Shown: positions 59,967-64,000 of the stretch, piece after piece
How positions within the stretch are numbered: the first letter of the stretch is position 1
How the letters are laid out: each line of letters opens with the position of its first letter
Source of the DNA: Azoarcus sp. DN11
GTDB taxonomy: Bacteria; Pseudomonadota; Gammaproteobacteria; Burkholderiales; Rhodocyclaceae
Length of the DNA: 64,000 nt
Reading direction: 5' to 3'
NCBI RefSeq assembly: GCF_003628555.1
Contig: NZ_CP021731.1
Location: 2,046,001-2,110,000, forward strand
Position numbers and translations under genes: made by a program
Notes under the pieces: generated by a model
The model's input: the letters and a program-made list of their open reading frames with translations, nothing else
What the model was told of the DNA's origin: nothing
The model's database searches: none

Positions 59967-60767
59967 ATGACCGAAAAGATTGATTTCACCCTTGCCGAAC
60001 TGATGATCGTCGCCGCCTCGGAAGCGTGGCGCGGCGACGGCGAAGTACTCGCGTCCGGCTTGGGTGTGATCCCGCGCCTGGGCGCGAGCCTCGCGAAGCT
60101 CACGTACAGCGAGGGCCTGCTGATGACCGACAGCGAAGCCTTTCTCGTCGAGGAGCCGATACCGCTCGGGCCGCGTGGGAATTACCAGCCGCGCTATTCC
60201 GGCTATATGCCCTTCGAGCGCGTGTTCGAGTGCGTGTGGGGCGGGCGTCGCCACGCGATGATCGGCCCGACTCAGGTGGACCGCTGGGGCCAGACCAACC
60301 TCTCGTGCGTCGGCGATTACGCCAAGCCGAAATCCGCGATGCTCGGCGTGCGCGGCCTGCCCGGCAACAGCATCAACCACATCAACTCCTTCTTCGTCCC
60401 GAATCACAGCCGCCGCGTGTTTGTCGAGGGCGAGGTCGACATGGTGTCCGGCGTGGGCTTCAACCCTGAGCGTTGGAACGACGGCGAGCGCAGCGATCTG
60501 ATGCAGATCCGCATCGTCGTTACCGACCTGTGCGTGATGGATTACGACGGCCCATCGCGGGCGGCGCGCGTGCGCTCGCTGCACCCTGGGGTGAGCCTCG
60601 CGGAAGTGCAGGAGAAGACCGGCTTTCCGCTCATCGCGGCGCCCGAACTGTGCGAGACCGCGCATCCGACCGCCGAGCAGCTCGCGCTGATTCGCCGCCT
60701 CGACCCGCACGAGCTGCGCGCGACCGCGATCAAGGGCAATCCCCCGGGCATCCGCCCGGCTGCCTGA
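59967..60767 (+). CDS. ipdB: CoA-transferase-family hydrolase, beta subunit (IpdB)
   Basis: A 266-residue beta-type subunit with LTYSEGLLMTDSEAFLVE, RHAMIGPTQVDRWGQTNLSCVGDY and GVRGLPGNSINHINSFFV. It starts 12 bases after ipdA with GGAG upstream. With IpdA it should catalyse hydrolytic ring opening in C/D-ring degradation. Confidence 0.88.
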   Translation: MTEKIDFTLAELMIVAASEAWRGDGEVLASGLGVIPRLGASLAKLTYSEGLLMTDSEAFLVEEPIPLGPRGNYQPRYSGYMPFERVFECVWGGRRHAMIGPTQVDRWGQTNLSCVGDYAKPKSAMLGVRGLPGNSINHINSFFVPNHSRRVFVEGEVDMVSGVGFNPERWNDGERSDLMQIRIVVTDLCVMDYDGPSRAARVRSLHPGVSLAEVQEKTGFPLIAAPELCETAHPTAEQLALIRRLDPHELRATAIKGNPPGIRPAA

Positions 60768-60786
60768 TGCGCCAAGGATAAGAACC

Positions 60787-61725
60787 ATGACCGCCCCGAC
60801 GACCCCTTCGACGACCACCAAGGCCGGTGATTTTGTGAGTCGCGCCGACACCTCGTCCTATGAGACCGACCTGCCGGTGAAGTACGCCGTGCAGGACGGC
60901 ATCGCGACCGTGACGATGTGCCGGCCGGAGTTCAACAACGCGCAGAACTCGCAGATGACCTATGCGCTCGACGCGGCCTTGCGGCGTGCCGTCGATGACG
61001 ACGCGGTGAAGGTGATCGTGTTGCGCGGCGAGGGCAAGCACTTCTCTGCGGGGCACGACATCGGCACGCCGGGGCGCGACATCAACAAGCCCTTCGAGCG
61101 CGTGCACCTGTGGTGGGATCACACCAACAAGCCGGGCGGCGAGTACCTCTACGCGCGTGAGCAGGAGGTGTACCTCGGGATGTGCCGGCGCTGGCGCGAA
61201 CTGCCCAAGCCGACCATTGCGATGGTGCAGGGGGCGTGCGTCGCGGGCGGGCTGATGCTCGCGTGGGTGTGCGACCTGATCGTCGCTTCCGACGACGCCT
61301 TCTTCCAGGATCCGGTGGTGCGAATGGGCATTCCGGGCGTCGAGTATTTCGCCCATCCCTTCGAGCTGCATCCGCGCATCGCCAAGGAGTTCCTCTTCGT
61401 CGGCGACCGCATGGGGGCCGAGCGCGCGTACCAGATGGGCATGGTCAATCGCGTCGTGCCGCGCGCCGAGCTCGAAGCGGCGACCTACGCGATCGCAGCG
61501 CGCATCGCGCAGCAGCCGCGCATGGGGCTCGCGCTGACCAAGCAGGCGATCAATCACGTCGAGGACCTGCAGGGCAAGCGCACGGCGATGGACGCCGCCT
61601 TCGGCTGGCACCACTTCGCGCATGCGCACAACGAACTGCTGTCCGGCGACAAGCTGGGCGGCTACGACGCGAAGGCGATGGCCCAGGCCAACAAGCAGGC
61701 CGTCACGGCAGGAGAGGGCGCATGA
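60787..61725 (+). CDS. Crotonase-family protein lacking the catalytic glutamates
   Basis: A 312-residue crotonase fold with FSAGHDIGTPG and an insertion rich in aromatic residues (HLWWDHTNKPGGEYLY). The canonical glutamates are missing: GGCELA is replaced by AGGLMLA, and PEIRIG by PVVRMG. It is unlikely to be an ordinary hydratase. The operon (IpdAB, IpdC, EchA20) suggests a C-C or isomerase step of ring degradation, or a reaction using another residue. The stop overlaps the ipdC start. Confidence 0.82.
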   Translation: MTAPTTPSTTTKAGDFVSRADTSSYETDLPVKYAVQDGIATVTMCRPEFNNAQNSQMTYALDAALRRAVDDDAVKVIVLRGEGKHFSAGHDIGTPGRDINKPFERVHLWWDHTNKPGGEYLYAREQEVYLGMCRRWRELPKPTIAMVQGACVAGGLMLAWVCDLIVASDDAFFQDPVVRMGIPGVEYFAHPFELHPRIAKEFLFVGDRMGAERAYQMGMVNRVVPRAELEAATYAIAARIAQQPRMGLALTKQAINHVEDLQGKRTAMDAAFGWHHFAHAHNELLSGDKLGGYDAKAMAQANKQAVTAGEGA

Positions 61726-62840
61726 ACCGCGACACCCCGTTCGACTATTCCGCGCTGCTGCGCACGCCGCTCACCGAGCGGCTGGGCTGCCGCTATCCCA
61801 TCGTGCAGACGGCGATGGGCTGGGTCGCCGACGCGAACCTCGTGATCGCGACGACCAAGGCCGGCGGCTTCGGCTTCCTCGCCGGCGCGACGATCGAGGC
61901 GCACAAGCTCGAAGGCGAGATCCGCAAGGTGATCGCCGCGACGGGCGGGACGAATTTCGGCCTCAACTTCCACATGTTCCAGGGAAACGCCGCGCAGTGC
62001 GTCGATCTCGCGATCCAGTACAAGCTGCGTGCGGTGAGCTACGGGCGCGGACCGGACAAGAAGACCATCGCGCGCTTCAAGCAGGCCGGCGTGCTGTGCA
62101 TCCCGACCGTGGGCGCGCTCAAGCATGCGGTGAAGGCAGTCGAACTCGGCGCCGACATGATCACGATCCAGGGCGGCGAGGGCGGTGGCCATACCGGCGG
62201 CGTGCCGACGACGATCCTGCTGCCGCAGGTGCTCGATGCGGTGAAGGTGCCGGTCATCGCGGCGGGCGGCTATTCGACCGGACGCGGGTTGGCCGCGGCG
62301 CTCGCGGCGGGCGCCGCGGGCATCGCGATGGGCACGCGCTTCCTGATGACCACCGATGCGCCAACCCCGCGCGCGACGCTGCAGCGCTACGTCGCGGTGG
62401 ACGACCCGCAGAAGATCCGCGTGACGCTCGCCGTCGACGGCATGCGCCACCGCATGATCGACAACCCCTTCATCCGCCGCCTCGAAGCGGCGGGCCCGCT
62501 GGGGCGCCTCGCAATCGCGCTGAAGAGTGCGTGGGCGTGGAAGGCGCAAACCGGCATGAGCGTGGGCCACATGCTGGGCGTGCTGCGCCAGGCGATCAAG
62601 GAAGACGCCGGCGCGGTGTCGCAGACCGTGATGTCCGCGAACCAGCCGGTGCTGCTGCAGCGTTCGATGGTCGAGGGGCGCCCCGACGAGGGCATCCTGC
62701 CGAGCGGCCAGGTCGCCGCGGCGATCGGCGAGCTGCAGAGCAGCGAAGAGGTCATCCGCGGCATTGCCACGGAGGCCGAGGCCTGCCTCGCGCGCCTCTG
62801 TGCACGGCTCGAAGCGCCGCGCGAACGCTCCACCGCCTGA
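61722..62840 (+). CDS. ipdC: Nitronate monooxygenase-fold flavoprotein, IpdC-like
   Basis: A 372-residue FMN TIM-barrel protein with PIVQTAMGWVADANLV, GGFGFLAGATIEA, MITIQGGEGGGHTGG and AAGGYSTGRGLAAALAAGAAG. IpdC acts in the C/D-ring pathway on a CoA ester, introducing or moving a double bond, rather than oxidising nitronates. The ATG overlaps the preceding stop by 4 bases and echA20 follows, so the operon context strongly supports IpdC. Confidence 0.87.
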   Translation: MNRDTPFDYSALLRTPLTERLGCRYPIVQTAMGWVADANLVIATTKAGGFGFLAGATIEAHKLEGEIRKVIAATGGTNFGLNFHMFQGNAAQCVDLAIQYKLRAVSYGRGPDKKTIARFKQAGVLCIPTVGALKHAVKAVELGADMITIQGGEGGGHTGGVPTTILLPQVLDAVKVPVIAAGGYSTGRGLAAALAAGAAGIAMGTRFLMTTDAPTPRATLQRYVAVDDPQKIRVTLAVDGMRHRMIDNPFIRRLEAAGPLGRLAIALKSAWAWKAQTGMSVGHMLGVLRQAIKEDAGAVSQTVMSANQPVLLQRSMVEGRPDEGILPSGQVAAAIGELQSSEEVIRGIATEAEACLARLCARLEAPRERSTA

Positions 62841-62892
62841 CGCACCAACAAAGAACACCCCGCATCACACAGAAGAGACTGGAGACCCCCAC

Positions 62893-63645
62893 GTGACGAA
62901 CGCAATCCACATCCGGCTCGACGCCGGCATCGCCGAACTGGTGATCGACAAGCCGCCGGTCAACGCACTCGACAGCAGCGAATGGTTCGCGCTCGCGCGC
63001 ACCATCGACGAACTCGGTGCCAACCCGGACGTGCGGGTCATCGTGATCCGTGCCGAGGGTCGCGGCTTCTGCGCCGGCGTCGACATCAAGGAGCTCGACG
63101 CCCACCCGGAGCGCATCGTTGCCGTGAATGCCGGCAACTACGCGACCTTCAAGGCCGTGCATCGCTGTGCGGTGCCGGTGATCGCGGCGGTGCACGGCTT
63201 CGTTCTCGGCGGCGGCATCGGCATCACGGGGGCGGCCGACATCGTCGTCGCGTCCGAGTGCGCGACCTTCGCCCTGCCCGAGGTCGACCGCGGCGCGATG
63301 GGCGGTGGCGCGCACCTGCAGCGCCTCTTCCCGGTGCAGAAGGTGCGCTACCTGTTCTTCACCGGCGAGAAGATCGGCGCGCGTGACGCCGAGCGCTACG
63401 GCTTTATCGAGCGCGTCGTGCCGCACAGCGAGTTGCGCGAGACGGCGCTGGGCATCGCCGCGAAGATCGCCGCGAAGAGCCCCGCGATGATCCGCATCGC
63501 CAAGGAAGCGCTCAACGGCATCGAGGACGGCAACCTCGAGGACAAGTACCGCTGGGAGCAGGGCTTCACGCTGCAGGCCTACACCAGCCCGGATTCGGCC
63601 GAAACGCGCCGGGCCTTCGTCGAAAAACGCGACGCGAAATTCTGA
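62893..63645 (+). CDS. echA20: Ring-opening crotonase EchA20-like
   Basis: A 250-residue crotonase fold with RAEGRGFCAGVDIKELD, VIAAVHGFVLGGGIGITGAADIVV and ALPEVDRGAMGGGAHL. The first catalytic Glu position is Ile, while the second (PEVDRG) is kept, as in actinobacterial EchA20. That enzyme hydrolyses ring D of a bicyclic CoA ester. Translation starts at GTG with a GGAGAC site 8 bases upstream. Confidence 0.85.
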   Translation: MTNAIHIRLDAGIAELVIDKPPVNALDSSEWFALARTIDELGANPDVRVIVIRAEGRGFCAGVDIKELDAHPERIVAVNAGNYATFKAVHRCAVPVIAAVHGFVLGGGIGITGAADIVVASECATFALPEVDRGAMGGGAHLQRLFPVQKVRYLFFTGEKIGARDAERYGFIERVVPHSELRETALGIAAKIAAKSPAMIRIAKEALNGIEDGNLEDKYRWEQGFTLQAYTSPDSAETRRAFVEKRDAKF

Positions 63646-63656
63646 AGGGGGACACC

Positions 63657-64000
63657 ATGGAGCTTGCGTTTACGCCCAGACAGCGCGCCTTCCGCGCGGA
63701 GGTCCGCGCCTGGCTCGCCGACAACGTGCCGCGCACGCCGCTCGCGAGCTACGACACGCGCGAAGGCTTCGAGCAGCACCGCGAATGGGAACGGCGCCTG
63801 TTCGATGCGCGCCTGTCGATGGTGATGTGGCCCGAGGCGCTCGGCGGCCGCGGCTGCGACCTCATCGAGTGGCTGATCTTCGAGGAGGAGTATTACGCCT
63901 CGGGCGCGCCGCTGCGCGTGAACCAGAACGGCCAGCTGCTGCTCGGGCCGACGCTGATGGAGTTCGGCACCGAGGCGCAGAAGCAGCGCTTCCTGCCGCG
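63657..64000 (+). CDS. Acyl-CoA dehydrogenase (3' truncated)
   Basis: The visible 114 residues begin MELAFTPRQRAFRAEVRAWL and contain WPEALGGRGCDLIEWLIFEEEYYASGAP, an acyl-CoA dehydrogenase N-terminal domain. The gene runs off the window end. It follows echA20 by 11 bases, so it probably serves the same pathway (a FadE30 or IpdE type is possible). The specific assignment needs the missing two thirds. Confidence 0.85.
   Translation, partial: MELAFTPRQRAFRAEVRAWLADNVPRTPLASYDTREGFEQHREWERRLFDARLSMVMWPEALGGRGCDLIEWLIFEEEYYASGAPLRVNQNGQLLLGPTLMEFGTEAQKQRFLP

Noticed and set aside
1..64000. CRISPR arrays, tRNA or rRNA genes
   Set aside because: No regularly spaced repeats, cloverleaf-like CCA-ended segments or rRNA-like conserved stretches were seen on reading the window.

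Overview
The window is GC-rich chromosomal DNA from a proteobacterium. It looks like a betaproteobacterial steroid or bile-acid degrader of the Rhodocyclales type (Azoarcus, Aromatoleum, Thauera), but this placement is inferred from codon use, dispersed repeats and gene content, not from a marker gene. No rRNA, tRNA or CRISPR array was seen.

Most of the window is one large steroid catabolic region whose proteins resemble the actinobacterial cholesterol set. Positions 1-3092 hold the end of a 3-ketosteroid-dehydrogenase-like flavoprotein and a FadD3-like ligase. Positions 4196-13116 form a side-chain operon: SDR, MaoC-DUF35 (ChsH2-like), four acyl-CoA dehydrogenases, MaoC (ChsH1-like), Ltp2-like aldolase, SDR. 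One of the dehydrogenases is broken by a G10 tract. Positions 15111-19884 (minus) hold hsaD, an Old-Yellow-type flavoenzyme and the coenzyme F420 genes cofE and cofD. Positions 20199-25286 hold a Tat-exported amidase, SDRs, a MaoC protein and a FadA6-like thiolase. Positions 25503-28552 hold a DUF1329/DUF1302 envelope pair. Positions 28624-37574 (minus) are a beta-oxidation block (ligase, CaiB-type enzyme, ACAD pair, FadB-like, FadA-like) facing a TetR gene. Positions 46338-54054 hold an RND/MMPL transporter, a Cache protein, 3-alpha-hydroxysteroid dehydrogenase, a second TetR, a FATP-type ligase and two small proteins. Positions 54290-56469 hold a thiolase-like/DUF35-MaoC pair. Positions 58174-64000 hold hsaC, ipdA, ipdB, an unusual crotonase, ipdC, echA20 and the start of another ACAD.

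Three non-catabolic insertions interrupt this. The first is a PAAR / peptidoglycan amidase / membrane-protein cassette (13235-14902), probably a type VI effector-immunity unit, flanked by 34-bp imperfect direct repeats. The second is a type I restriction-modification operon (38640-46235) with a VapBC pair and a RhuM-Fic protein between its hsd genes. The third is an ISL3-like element (56540-57850) sitting in the T-tract of a terminator.

A 17-bp partly palindromic motif (consensus TAGTCY-N4-GGACGAT) occurs ten times. All ten copies lie in or at the edge of intergenic regions in front of the steroid operons, and three copies are identical. It probably marks a single regulon. The fadA/fadB block lacks it and instead has its own palindromes beside the TetR gene at 37781. 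Together the genes would take up a steroid, oxidise the A ring and 3-alpha hydroxyl, shorten the side chain, cleave the opened A ring (HsaC, HsaD) and degrade the C/D-ring propionate (FadD3, IpdF, IpdC, EchA20, IpdAB, FadA6).
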